Shown: positions 1 to 6,342 of the stretch, one piece after another
Layout: every line of letters begins with the position of its first letter
Numbering within the stretch: position 1 is the stretch's first letter
Assembly (NCBI GenBank): GCA_018384835.1
Contig: JAHAYB010000285.1
Coordinates: 1-6,932, forward strand
Direction of reading: 5' to 3'
DNA length: 6,932 nt
Source of the DNA: Comamonas sp.
Lineage (GTDB): Bacteria; Pseudomonadota; Gammaproteobacteria; Burkholderiales; Burkholderiaceae_C
Made by a program: the position numbers and the translations under genes
Notes under the pieces: generated by a model
Told to the model about the DNA's origin: nothing
The model's database searches: none
What the model saw: the letters and a program-made list of their open reading frames with translations, nothing else

Positions 1-1
1 A

Positions 2-1021
2 TTAAGCTGGATTATTAATATAATACTTAAACGCTTGGAAGGTATTAGGAAGGCAATTAACTCTGCTGGTTCTGGTGATTTTTCTCGGAAAATTACGATT
101 CAAAATCAAGATGAGCTGGGTGAAATTGCTAATGCCTATAATAAGTTTACAGATGATATTTCTAGTACCTTAACAAAAATTAAAGAGACTAGTTATTTTG
201 TACGCAATGCTTCTAGTGAAATTGCTGCTGGTAATCAGGATTTAGCGAATCGCACAGAGCATCTAGCGAATACGTTAAGTAATACGATGGTTTCGGTAGA
301 GAGCCTAACCCGAAATGTCATGTCTAATACAGAAAGTGCAAAAGAAGCAAATACTTTGGTCAATAACGCCTCTGTTATTGTGGACAGAGGTGGTAAAGTG
401 ATGTCTGAAGTTGTGGAGATGATGGGGCATATCAATCAGTCTTCACAAAGAATTGGTAGCATTATTGGTGTCATTGATAGTATTGCCTTTCAAACCAATT
501 TACTAGCGCTAAATGCCGCTGTTGAAGCAGCCCGCGCAGGTGAGCAAGGCCGTGGCTTTGCAGTGGTTGCCAGTGAGGTACGTAGTTTGGCACAACGTTC
601 GGCTGATGCTGCTAAAGAAATCAGCAGCCTGATTAGCGAATCAGTCGCTAATGTGAATACAGGGACGCAAATGGTTGAGAATGCAGGCGCAACCATGCAA
701 GAAATTGTGCAAAGCATTCAACATATTAGTGGCATTATGAGTGAGGTGCTACAAGCCTCCCAGTCTCAAAATGAGGAAATTAACCTGATTAACACCACAA
801 TTACCAGTATTGAGAGTAACACCCAACAAAATACAGCGCTGGTTGAGGAGTCCGCTGCCGCTGCCTCTAGCTTGTATGACCAAGCCTCAGCACTGTCTGA
901 AAGTGTGGATGTATTTACCCTGCCTGGTAGCCCCCAGAGCAGCGGCGGGCTTGCGTCACGCTCTGCACCACCTACGGGGGGCAGCATGGTGGCCATGGCG
1001 GAGGCCGCCAAACCCTTTTGA
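2..1021 (+). CDS. Methyl-accepting chemotaxis protein, C-terminal part (5' end outside window)
   Basis: Cytoplasmic signalling half of a transmembrane chemoreceptor that controls the CheA kinase through CheW. The frame is open to the left edge, so the true start, the first membrane helix and the ligand-binding domain are missing; 339 residues are visible. The first residues (LSWIINIIL) look like the end of the second membrane helix. They lead into a HAMP domain (about residues 10-60, with the [13 protein letters not shown] segment), then a long coiled coil. The hairpin tip is highly conserved, with [20 protein letters not shown] followed by [10 protein letters not shown] at about nt 542-571, as in the E. 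coli Tsr/Tar class. The C-terminal methylation helix keeps ALVEESAAA. The tail is rich in Gly, Ser and Pro, ends KPF, and has no NWETF-type CheR/CheB docking pentapeptide. Composition is uneven: about 33% GC over 1-240 and 60% over 841-960. No chemotaxis genes are adjacent. Family certain; ligand unknown. Confidence 0.95.
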   Translation, partial: LSWIINIILKRLEGIRKAINSAGSGDFSRKITIQNQDELGEIANAYNKFTDDISSTLTKIKETSYFVRNASSEIAAGNQDLANRTEHLANTLSNTMVSVESLTRNVMSNTESAKEANTLVNNASVIVDRGGKVMSEVVEMMGHINQSSQRIGSIIGVIDSIAFQTNLLALNAAVEAARAGEQGRGFAVVASEVRSLAQRSADAAKEISSLISESVANVNTGTQMVENAGATMQEIVQSIQHISGIMSEVLQASQSQNEEINLINTTITSIESNTQQNTALVEESAAAASSLYDQASALSESVDVFTLPGSPQSSGGLASRSAPPTGGSMVAMAEAAKPF

Positions 1022-1027
1022 CCACCA
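987..1027. repeat. Nested inverted repeats over the convergent gene ends
   Basis: TGGCGG (996-1001) and CCGCCA (1005-1010) form a 6-bp stem with a 3-base loop at the very end of the chemoreceptor gene. They are nested inside TGGTGG (987-992) and CCACCA (1022-1027). A short TTTT lies at 1016-1019. With only 13 bases between the convergent stops, this is the only candidate for ending either transcript. The T run is not directly attached to the stem, so a terminator role is weak. Confidence 0.3.
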
Positions 1028-1034
1028 GCAGCTA

Positions 1035-1676
1035 TTAGTTAGGGGCTAGGCCAGCGGCGTGCAGCAAGGTGCTGGCATCTTTGGCGATTGCCTGAGCACC
1101 TTGCCCGTAGCGCAGATACACCTGGAGCCGACCTGCCGGGTTAAACATATACATGCCTGCCGAGTGGTCAAGGCTGTAGTTGTCGGGGCTATTGCCGGGT
1201 ACTTTTTTATAGAACACTTTGAAGCTGCGTGCCACTTGAGCAATTTGCTCGGCGCTGCCTGTGAGTGCAACCATCTCTGGGTCAAAGGTTTGGGCGTAGG
1301 CGCGTAGCACCTGTGGGGTGTCTCGCTCTGGGTCTAGGCTGATGAAGATGCCTTGCAGACGCTCACCGAGTGAACCCATGAGGGCTTTGGCCTCAGCCAG
1401 CTCTTGCAACGAAGTGGGGCAGACATCGGGGCACTGTACATATCCAAAAAACACCACTACCACTTGACCGGCAAAGTCACTGAGGTGGCGTATGTTTCCA
1501 TCAAAGTCGGGCAGGGCTAGCCCTTGGCCTAGTTGTGAGCCTGTCATATCCACACCCTCTAAGGCTAGGGTGCTTGAATGCTTAGAGCAAGCGCTTAAGC
1601 CCACTCCTGCCGCCAGCGCTGTACCGGCTAATACAGAGGATAAAAATTGACGACGTGCCCCAAAAGATAGCTGCAT
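1035..1676 (-). CDS. SCO1/SenC-family copper chaperone lipoprotein for cytochrome c oxidase
   Basis: Thioredoxin-fold protein of the Sco1/SenC/PrrC family. Members deliver copper to the CuA site of cytochrome c oxidase or act as a thiol reductase at the outer face of the inner membrane. With the ATG at 1676 it has 213 residues. Copper ligands of the family are visible: Cys82 and Cys86 in CPDVCPTS, and His171 in LDHSAGMYMF. FFGYVQCPDVCPTSLQ and FISLDPERDTP are family signatures. The N-terminus carries ARRQFL, a twin-arginine-like motif, then a hydrophobic stretch and a lipobox LSAC with Cys30, so it should be a membrane-anchored lipoprotein, possibly Tat-exported. An in-frame TTG at 1730 would add 18 residues read from a repeat-rich stem-loop. 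ATG is preferred because it puts the signal peptide at the N-terminus and has a weak AAGAG upstream. No cox genes are adjacent, which is unusual for this family. Confidence 0.93.
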   Translation of the reverse strand: MQLSFGARRQFLSSVLAGTALAAGVGLSACSKHSSTLALEGVDMTGSQLGQGLALPDFDGNIRHLSDFAGQVVVVFFGYVQCPDVCPTSLQELAEAKALMGSLGERLQGIFISLDPERDTPQVLRAYAQTFDPEMVALTGSAEQIAQVARSFKVFYKKVPGNSPDNYSLDHSAGMYMFNPAGRLQVYLRYGQGAQAIAKDASTLLHAAGLAPN

Positions 1677-1685
1677 AGTGCTCTT

Positions 1686-1739
1686 AAAACGTGTTCGCGA
1701 TAAAGCCGGATAAAGCGGATAAAAGCGCAAACACGTTTT
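1686..1739. repeat. 14-bp inverted repeat in the leader of the Sco gene
   Basis: Bases 1686-1699 (AAAACGTGTTCGCG) and 1726-1739 (CGCAAACACGTTTT) are inverted copies with one mismatch, separated by 26 bases. The structure fills most of the 79-base gap between the gabD stop (1756) and the Sco start (1676). On the minus strand the 3' arm ends in only four T. On the plus strand it is followed by a longer T run (1736-1741), but no plus-strand gene is served. It could be an imperfect terminator after gabD, an attenuator, or a regulatory palindrome. Confidence 0.6.
1699..1727. repeat. Three tandem degenerate copies of GATAAAGCG
   Basis: Inside the loop and inner stem of the inverted repeat before the Sco gene there are three head-to-tail units: GATAAAGCCG (1699-1708), GATAAAGCG (1709-1717) and GATAAAAGCG (1718-1727). 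They differ by single-base insertions. The spacing of 9-10 bp is close to one helical turn, so they could be stacked protein-binding sites, or they may be simple slippage. Confidence 0.6.
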
Positions 1740-1755
1740 TTATAAAAAAGGGTGA

Positions 1756-3225
1756 TTATCCCTGTATATCCCCTAAGCACAGATACTTCATCTCTAGGTA
1801 CTCATCCATGCCGTGGCTGGAGCCTTCGCGACCCAGGCCGGATTGCTTGACACCGCCAAAGGGTACATGCTCGGTAGAAATCAGGCCGGTGTTAATGCCC
1901 ACCATGCCGTATTCCAGCGCTTCGCCCACGCGGAAGATGCGGCCTACGTCGCGGCTGTAGAAGTAGCTGGCTAGGCCAAACTCGGTGGCGTTGGCGGCGG
2001 CAATGGCCTCTTCCTCGGTGTGGAAGCGGAAGATGGGCGCGAGCGGGCCAAAGGTTTCGCGGCTGGCTACCAGCATGTCACTGGTGGCATCGGCAATGAT
2101 GGTGGGGGCGTAGAACTGGCCTTCCAGGCGATGGCCGCCCGCAACGACGCGTCCGCCTTTGGCGACGGCATCGTCCACATGCTGCTGCACTTTGTCTAGG
2201 GCGGCTGGCTCAATCATGGGGCCTTGCACTACGCCGTCTTCAAAGCCGTTGCCTACCTTCATGGCGCGTACTTTTTCGGCGTACAGCTCTACAAAACGCT
2301 CATACACCGCGTCTTGTACATACAGGCGGTTGGCGCAGACGCAGGTCTGCCCGGCGTTGCGGTATTTGCTGACGATGGCTCCTTCCACGGCGGATTCCAG
2401 GTCGGCATCGTCAAACACGATGAAGGGGGCGTTGCCGCCCAGCTCTAGCGCCAGCTTCTTCACCGTGGGGGCGCATTGCTGCATCAGGATGCGGCCGACC
2501 TCGGTGCTGCCGGTAAAGCTCAGGTGGCGCACGGTATCGCTCTCGCACAGCAGTTTGCCTACGGCAATGCTGCTTTGGGCATCGCTGGTGACGACATTGA
2601 GCACCCCGGCGGGAATGCCTGCGCGGTGTGCTAGCTCGGCAGCGGCCAGGGCGGATAGGGGGGTCAGCTCTGCCGGCTTGATGACTACCGGGCAGCCAGC
2701 AGCCAAGGCGGGGGCGACCTTGCGCGTAATCATCGCCAGAGGGAAGTTCCAGGGCGTGATGGCGGCGCACACGCCGATGGGCTGGCGCAGCACCAGCAAG
2801 CGCTTGTTGTTGTCAAATTGGGGCAGGGTTTGGCCATTGGTGCGCTTGGCTTCTTCGGCATACCACTCGACAAAGCTGGCTCCGTAGGCCACTTCACCGC
2901 GTGCTTCGGCCAGGGGCTTGCCTTGCTCGGCGGTCATGATGCGGGCGAGGTCTTCTTGGTGTTCCATCAGCAACTGGTACCAGCGCATCAAGATGGCGTG
3001 GCGCTGCTTGCCGGTCAGGGCACGCCAAGCTGGCCAGGCGGCGTTGGCCGCGTCAATGGCTTGCTGGGTGTGGCTGGCATCCAGGCAGGCCACATCGGCC
3101 AGGTGCTGGCCGGTAGCGGGGTCTTCGACGGCAAAGCGGCTGTTGCCAGCTTGCCATTGGCCGTTGATGTAAGCATCGGTGCGCAGCAGGCTAGGCTCGC
3201 GCAGGAGGGCTAGAGGGGAGGTCAT
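1756..3225 (-). CDS. gabD: NAD(P)-dependent succinate-semialdehyde dehydrogenase (GabD type)
   Basis: Aldehyde dehydrogenase that oxidises succinate semialdehyde to succinate in the cytoplasm, the second step of GABA breakdown. With the ATG at 3225 it has 489 residues, close to E. coli GabD (482). Visible elements: the oxyanion Asn160 in TPWNFP, cofactor-binding Lys183 in VIKPAE, a nucleotide-site FTGSTEVGR at about 237-245, general base Glu261 in LELGGNAPF, and nucleophile Cys295 in GQTCVCANR. The paired Cys297 is typical of GabD and was reported as a redox switch in related enzymes. EVRF-type C-terminal elements appear as ETFGPLAP and VPFGGVKQSGLGREGS. An in-frame TTG at 3276 would add 17 residues but lies inside the terminator hairpin, so ATG is preferred although its ribosome site is weak. 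The gene follows gabT on the same strand. Glutarate-semialdehyde dehydrogenase (DavD) is the main alternative. Confidence 0.93.
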   Translation of the reverse strand: MTSPLALLREPSLLRTDAYINGQWQAGNSRFAVEDPATGQHLADVACLDASHTQQAIDAANAAWPAWRALTGKQRHAILMRWYQLLMEHQEDLARIMTAEQGKPLAEARGEVAYGASFVEWYAEEAKRTNGQTLPQFDNNKRLLVLRQPIGVCAAITPWNFPLAMITRKVAPALAAGCPVVIKPAELTPLSALAAAELAHRAGIPAGVLNVVTSDAQSSIAVGKLLCESDTVRHLSFTGSTEVGRILMQQCAPTVKKLALELGGNAPFIVFDDADLESAVEGAIVSKYRNAGQTCVCANRLYVQDAVYERFVELYAEKVRAMKVGNGFEDGVVQGPMIEPAALDKVQQHVDDAVAKGGRVVAGGHRLEGQFYAPTIIADATSDMLVASRETFGPLAPIFRFHTEEEAIAAANATEFGLASYFYSRDVGRIFRVGEALEYGMVGINTGLISTEHVPFGGVKQSGLGREGSSHGMDEYLEMKYLCLGDIQG

Positions 3226-3241
3226 AGATTCAATCCGAGCA

Positions 3242-3255
3242 GGTAATAGGTAATA
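3242..3255. repeat. Tandem GGTAATA repeat upstream of gabD
   Basis: Two perfect 7-base copies sit back to back (3242-3248 and 3249-3255), in the roughly 40-base AT-rich gap between the gabT terminator and the gabD start. On the coding strand they read TATTACC. No convincing -35/-10 pair could be defined here, so its role as promoter or binding site is open. Confidence 0.45.
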
Positions 3256-3265
3256 AGTAAGCTCC

Positions 3266-3300
3266 AAAAACCGCAATTCCCGCCGGGGCGGGAATGCGGT
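3266..3300 (-). terminator. Intrinsic terminator after gabT
   Basis: On the minus strand the stem is ACCGC plus ATTCCCGCC, with a two-base CC loop, then GGCGGGAAT and GCGGT. That is 14 base pairs with one bulged base (plus-strand A3275), directly followed by a U run from the A tract at 3266-3270. It begins 23 bases beyond the gabT stop. On the plus strand the stem has no T tract, so it should act on gabT transcription only. It separates gabT from gabD. Confidence 0.82.
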
Positions 3301-3323
3301 GGAGCGGCTTGGCGTTAAGTAGT

Positions 3324-4634
3324 TTACGCAGCCAGTGCAGCGGCGACGCTGTCGCTGATGATGGCCAAGCCCTCGTCCAGCACACTGTCTTCAATGGTCA
3401 GCGGCATCAGCAGGCGCACGGCGTTGCCGTAGGTGCCGCAGGACAGCAAAATCAGGCCGCGCTTGGCAGCTTCGGCGCAGATGCGTTTGGTGGCTTCGGC
3501 ATCGGGCTGCTGGGGGTTGCCATCCTTGCAGATTTCAAAGGCCACCATCGCGCCGGGGCCGCGCACTTCCACAATCGCTTTGTGCTGTTGCGCCAGTGCC
3601 TCTAGGTGGCTGCGCATACGCTGGCCGATGTGCTGGGCGCGGTCTAGCAGCTTTTCGTCTTCAAACACTTGTATCACTGCCAGGGCGGCGGCCACGGCGA
3701 CGGGGTTGCCGGCGTAAGTGCCGCCTAGGCCGCCAACAATGGGTGCATCCATGATGTCGGCGCGGCCTGTTACGGCGGCCAAGGGGTAGCCGCCCGCCAG
3801 GGATTTGGCGGTGGTAATCAGGTCAGGGGCGGCAGGCCATTGCTCGCTGGCGTACCAAGTGCCGGTGCGGCCTGCGCCGGTTTGTACCTCATCGGCAATG
3901 ATGAGGATGCCGTGCTCATCAGCAATGGCTTTTAGGCCAGCAATGAACTCCTGGGGCGCGGGCACAAAACCGCCTTCGCCTTGCACTGGCTCCAGAATGA
4001 AGGCGGCGGTGCGGGCGGGGTCAATATCGTGCTTGAGCAGTTGCTGCACCGAGTCCAACGCGTCCTGCACACTCACGCCGTGTAGGGCGTTGGGGAAGCG
4101 GGCGTGGAATAGCTCGCCAGTAAAGGGGCCAAAGCCGGTTTTGTAGGGTGCGACCTTGCCCGTTAGCCCCATGGTGAGGTTGGTGCGGCCATGGAATGCG
4201 CCAGTAAAGGCAATGATGCCGGGGCGACCCGTGAAGGCGCGGGCGATTTTGACGGCGTTTTCCACTGCCTCGGCACCGGTGCTTAGTAGCATGGTTTTCT
4301 TGGGGGCGTTACCGGGGGCTTTGGCGTTGAGCTTTTCGGCCAGCTCTACATAGGATTCGTAGGCCACTACCTGAAAGCAGGTGTGGCTAAAGCGCTCGAC
4401 CTGGGCTTGCACTGCGGCGGTAATGGTGGGGTGGTTGTGGCCAGTATTAAGCACGGCAATGCCACCGGCAAAGTCGATATGGCGGCGGCCTTCCACGTCC
4501 CAGATTTCAGAATTTTTGGCGCGTTCGATAAAGACGTTGTGCGACTGCCCTACACCACGCGGCATGGCGGCATGGCGGCGTGCCATCAGGGCATCGTTGG
4601 TGCGGGTGGCAAAGGCGGGTTGTGGCTGGTTCAT
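3324..4634 (-). CDS. gabT: 4-aminobutyrate--2-oxoglutarate aminotransferase (GabT type)
   Basis: Class III (fold type I) PLP aminotransferase that converts GABA and 2-oxoglutarate to succinate semialdehyde and glutamate in the cytoplasm. With the ATG at 4634 it has 436 residues (E. coli GabT 426), and it matches that family along its whole length. Examples are RGVGQ, WDVEGRRHIDFAGGIAVLNTGH, SHTCFQV and GGLGGTYAGNP. PLP contacts visible: STGAEAVENAVK (phosphate site, about 118-129), FHGR (147-150), Glu215 in EPVQGEGG, Asp248 in IADEVQ, and the Schiff-base lysine Lys277 in TTAKSLAGG. The start is supported by GGAG at 4643-4646, 8 bases upstream. An ATG at 4727 would add 31 unrelated residues that cross the promoter region. 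It is divergent from the MocR regulator and upstream of gabD, which supports a GABA module. DavT (5-aminovalerate aminotransferase) is so similar that substrate preference cannot be settled from sequence. Confidence 0.94.
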   Translation of the reverse strand: MNQPQPAFATRTNDALMARRHAAMPRGVGQSHNVFIERAKNSEIWDVEGRRHIDFAGGIAVLNTGHNHPTITAAVQAQVERFSHTCFQVVAYESYVELAEKLNAKAPGNAPKKTMLLSTGAEAVENAVKIARAFTGRPGIIAFTGAFHGRTNLTMGLTGKVAPYKTGFGPFTGELFHARFPNALHGVSVQDALDSVQQLLKHDIDPARTAAFILEPVQGEGGFVPAPQEFIAGLKAIADEHGILIIADEVQTGAGRTGTWYASEQWPAAPDLITTAKSLAGGYPLAAVTGRADIMDAPIVGGLGGTYAGNPVAVAAALAVIQVFEDEKLLDRAQHIGQRMRSHLEALAQQHKAIVEVRGPGAMVAFEICKDGNPQQPDAEATKRICAEAAKRGLILLSCGTYGNAVRLLMPLTIEDSVLDEGLAIISDSVAAALAA

Positions 4635-4674
4635 GGGGGCTTCTCCGTGTTTCCGGGTTTTGGTGGATTGGGCT

Positions 4675-4690
4675 TCTTGCGTTGGCAAGA
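4675..4690. repeat. Short hairpin in the gabT leader
   Basis: TCTTGC (4675-4680) and GCAAGA (4685-4690) form a 6-bp stem with a 4-base loop. It lies about 40 bases upstream of the gabT ATG, where the mRNA leader would be. It could be a small leader stem or a regulator half-site pair; the evidence is only the symmetry. Confidence 0.35.
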
Positions 4691-4707
4691 TGGCGGTACT
4701 GTAAAAA

Positions 4708-4757
4708 TTTGCCCTGCTGCTTGCCATATACAGTTGCCGCCAGTCAGTTTTGCCCTG
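4708..4757. promoter_or_regulatory. Candidate MocR-type operator: direct repeat TTTGCCCTG
   Basis: The 9-base TTTGCCCTG occurs at 4708-4716 and again at 4749-4757, 41 bases apart, about four helical turns. The similarity continues with CTGC after each copy, with a small insertion in the second. Both copies sit between gabT and its divergent regulator. Bacillus subtilis GabR is known to bind direct repeats spaced over several turns in the equivalent gabT/gabR gap, so the arrangement fits. The B. subtilis motif itself is not present. The functional call is inference; the repeat is seen directly. Confidence 0.4.
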
Positions 4758-4773
4758 TGCTGCATGGCCTACC

Positions 4774-4801
4774 GTTACAGGTAAACCCTAGCGGGGATAA
4801 T
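4774..4801 (+). promoter_or_regulatory. Candidate sigma-70 promoter of the MocR regulator gene
   Basis: GTTACA (4774-4779, 4 of 6 to TTGACA) and GATAAT (4796-4801, 5 of 6 to TATAAT) are separated by 16 bases. Transcription would start near 4808, giving a leader of about 58 bases to the ATG at 4866. It lies just downstream of the candidate operator repeats, which would suit autoregulation. No equally good promoter was found for gabT on the other strand. That is compatible with an activator-dependent gabT promoter but does not prove it. Confidence 0.45.
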
Positions 4802-4865
4802 CATTGATTTTTGGCTCTCCCTCTTTGGGATTTTTACGCTTTGCAAAAGGTTGAATCAGCAGCTT

Positions 4866-6293
4866 ATGCTTGAATTGCGACACGATGGCTCCACCCCACT
4901 GGTGGCGCAAATTACCGAGGGCATTCGCGCTTTGATTGAGGGGCATACCCTCAAGCCCGGCAGCAAGCTGCCCTCTATCCGCGCTTTTGCGGCCAAACAT
5001 GGGGTCAGCGTTTTTACCGTGGTGGAAGCCTATGACCGCCTGGTGGCACTGGGCTTGATACATAGCCGCGCCAATGCTGGCTTCTTCATCACCCGTAGCG
5101 CTGTACTGGCGCAAGACGATGCCAGCCCCGAGCGCGAAAAACCCGTATTTGATACCGCCTGGTTTTTGCGCCAGATTTTTGAAAACCGCGACTGGCCGCT
5201 CATTCCCGGCTGCGGCTGGCTGCCTGATGACTGGATGTTTGCCGATGGCATTCGCCGAGGGCTGCGCAAGCTGGCCACGCAGGAGCTGACTTTAAGCGGC
5301 TATGGTGACCCTATGGGCTTGCTCGCGCTGCGCCAGTTCATCGCGCAAAACCTGGTGCAGGAGCTGCGCATTCAGGCGCAAAGCCAGCAGGTGCTGCTGA
5401 CCCACGGCTCTAGCCAAGGCATGGATTTGGTGGCGCGTGCCTTGATTCAGCCCGGCGATACGGTGTTGATTGACGACCCCGGCTACCCCAATTTGATGAG
5501 CTTGCTGCGCAGCCACGGTGCGCAATTGGTGGGCGTACCACGCACCCGCACCGGCTACGACCTAACGGCGCTGGAGCAATTGCTGCAACAGCACCGCCCC
5601 AAGGCATTCTTTACCCAGCCGCGCCTGCAAAGCCCCACAGGCTCTAGCGTAAGCTTGGCGCAAATGCACCAGGTGCTGCAATGGGCCAGCCAGCATGACT
5701 TTATGGTGGTGGAAAACGACATCTACGCCGATATGGATACCAGCCAGCAACTGAGCCTAGCCAGCCTGGACCAGTTGCAGCGGGTGATTTATCTGGGCAA
5801 CTATTCCAAAACCATCTCGCCGAATTTTCGCGTGGGCTTTTTGCTGGCGCACCCGCAGGTGGTGGAGCAGCTAGTGCAGCTCAAAATGCTCTCGGGGCTG
5901 ACCAGCTCTGAGGTGGCCGAGCAACTGATGCTGAACGTCGTTACCGACGGGCGCTGGCGCAAGCACTTAAAGCACCTGCATGAGCGCTTGGCCAAAGCGC
6001 ATGATTTTGTTGCCCAACAATTGCAAAACCTGGGCTTTGAGCTGTACTGCGAGCCGCGTGAGGGCATGTACCTGTGGGCGCGCCACCCAGCAATTGAAGA
6101 CAGCACGGTGATGGTAGAGGCCGCTGTACAAAGCCAGATACTGCTGGGGGCGGGGCGCTTGTTTTTTGTGAACTCACAGCCTACGGGCTGGCTGCGTTTT
6201 AACGTGGCCTTTGGTGTGCAACCGCCGTTATGGCAGTGGCTGGAGCAGTGGCTGACTCAGCGCCAGTTGCTCAACCCAAAGAAGTTGCTGTAG
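4866..6293 (+). CDS. MocR-type transcriptional regulator (GntR winged helix fused to PLP aminotransferase-like domain)
   Basis: Regulator of the MocR/GabR subfamily, 475 residues from the ATG. Residues about 1-75 form a GntR winged helix: TPLVAQITEGIRALI, then LKPGSKLPSIRAFAAKHGVSVFTVVEAYDRL and a wing ending SGFF-like NAGFFI. Residues about 95-470 are a fold type I aminotransferase domain: SGYGDPMGLLALR, THGSSQGMDLV, DDPGYPN, Asp285 and Tyr287 in ENDIYAD, PLP lysine Lys315 in NYSKTISPNFRVGF, and the carboxylate-binding Arg443 in WLRFNVAF. The usual Asn of the N-P-T-G motif is Ser256 (QSPTG). Overall wording is closer to YdcR-like members than to B. subtilis GabR, so no symbol is given. Divergence from gabT suggests that it controls GABA genes. 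An in-frame TTG at 4851 would add five residues; AAAAGG abuts that TTG and is 15 bases from the ATG, so the start is uncertain. Confidence 0.9.
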   Translation: MLELRHDGSTPLVAQITEGIRALIEGHTLKPGSKLPSIRAFAAKHGVSVFTVVEAYDRLVALGLIHSRANAGFFITRSAVLAQDDASPEREKPVFDTAWFLRQIFENRDWPLIPGCGWLPDDWMFADGIRRGLRKLATQELTLSGYGDPMGLLALRQFIAQNLVQELRIQAQSQQVLLTHGSSQGMDLVARALIQPGDTVLIDDPGYPNLMSLLRSHGAQLVGVPRTRTGYDLTALEQLLQQHRPKAFFTQPRLQSPTGSSVSLAQMHQVLQWASQHDFMVVENDIYADMDTSQQLSLASLDQLQRVIYLGNYSKTISPNFRVGFLLAHPQVVEQLVQLKMLSGLTSSEVAEQLMLNVVTDGRWRKHLKHLHERLAKAHDFVAQQLQNLGFELYCEPREGMYLWARHPAIEDSTVMVEAAVQSQILLGAGRLFFVNSQPTGWLRFNVAFGVQPPLWQWLEQWLTQRQLLNPKKLL

Positions 6294-6313
6294 CTGCTGC
6301 TGTAGGCACTGTG

Positions 6314-6322
6314 GTGACAAAC
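6314..6322. repeat. Left arm of a distant inverted repeat GTGACAAAC
   Basis: GTGACAAAC here is the exact inverse of GTTTGTCAC at 6398-6406, with 75 bases between the arms. The left arm overlaps the -35 hexamer of the helicase promoter and the right arm lies about 50 bases past the predicted start site. If functional it would be a DNA-level operator pair rather than an RNA stem, since the left arm is not transcribed from that promoter. Confidence 0.4.
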
Positions 6323-6342
6323 ATATCCCTTTATGCGATAAT
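6314..6342 (+). promoter_or_regulatory. Strong candidate sigma-70 promoter with extended -10, for the DEAD-box helicase gene
   Basis: GTGACA (6314-6319) matches 5 of 6 bases of TTGACA. GATAAT (6337-6342) matches 5 of 6 of TATAAT. The spacer is exactly 17 bases, and a TG one base before the -10 (6334-6335) gives an extended -10. The -10 sits in a small palindrome GCGAT-A-ATCGC (6335-6345). Transcription would start near 6349, about 300 bases before the helicase ATG. It is the best promoter-like match in the window. Confidence 0.6.

Noticed and set aside
1677..1730. TTG start at 1730 giving an 18-residue longer Sco protein
   Set aside because: The added residues come from a tandem-repeat stem-loop and would push the lipoprotein signal away from the N-terminus.
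2159..2887. Long open frame (242 codons) on the plus strand opposite gabD
   Set aside because: It lies fully antisense to a well-supported aldehyde dehydrogenase, its translation has no recognisable domain, and such frames are expected opposite GC-rich genes.
3226..3276. TTG start at 3276 for gabD
   Set aside because: It falls within the gabT terminator hairpin, and the extension has no counterpart in GabD proteins; the ATG at 3225 gives the usual family length.
4383..4784. Plus-strand frame of 133 codons opposite the gabT start
   Set aside because: It is antisense to conserved gabT sequence, has no family resemblance, and runs into the promoter region.
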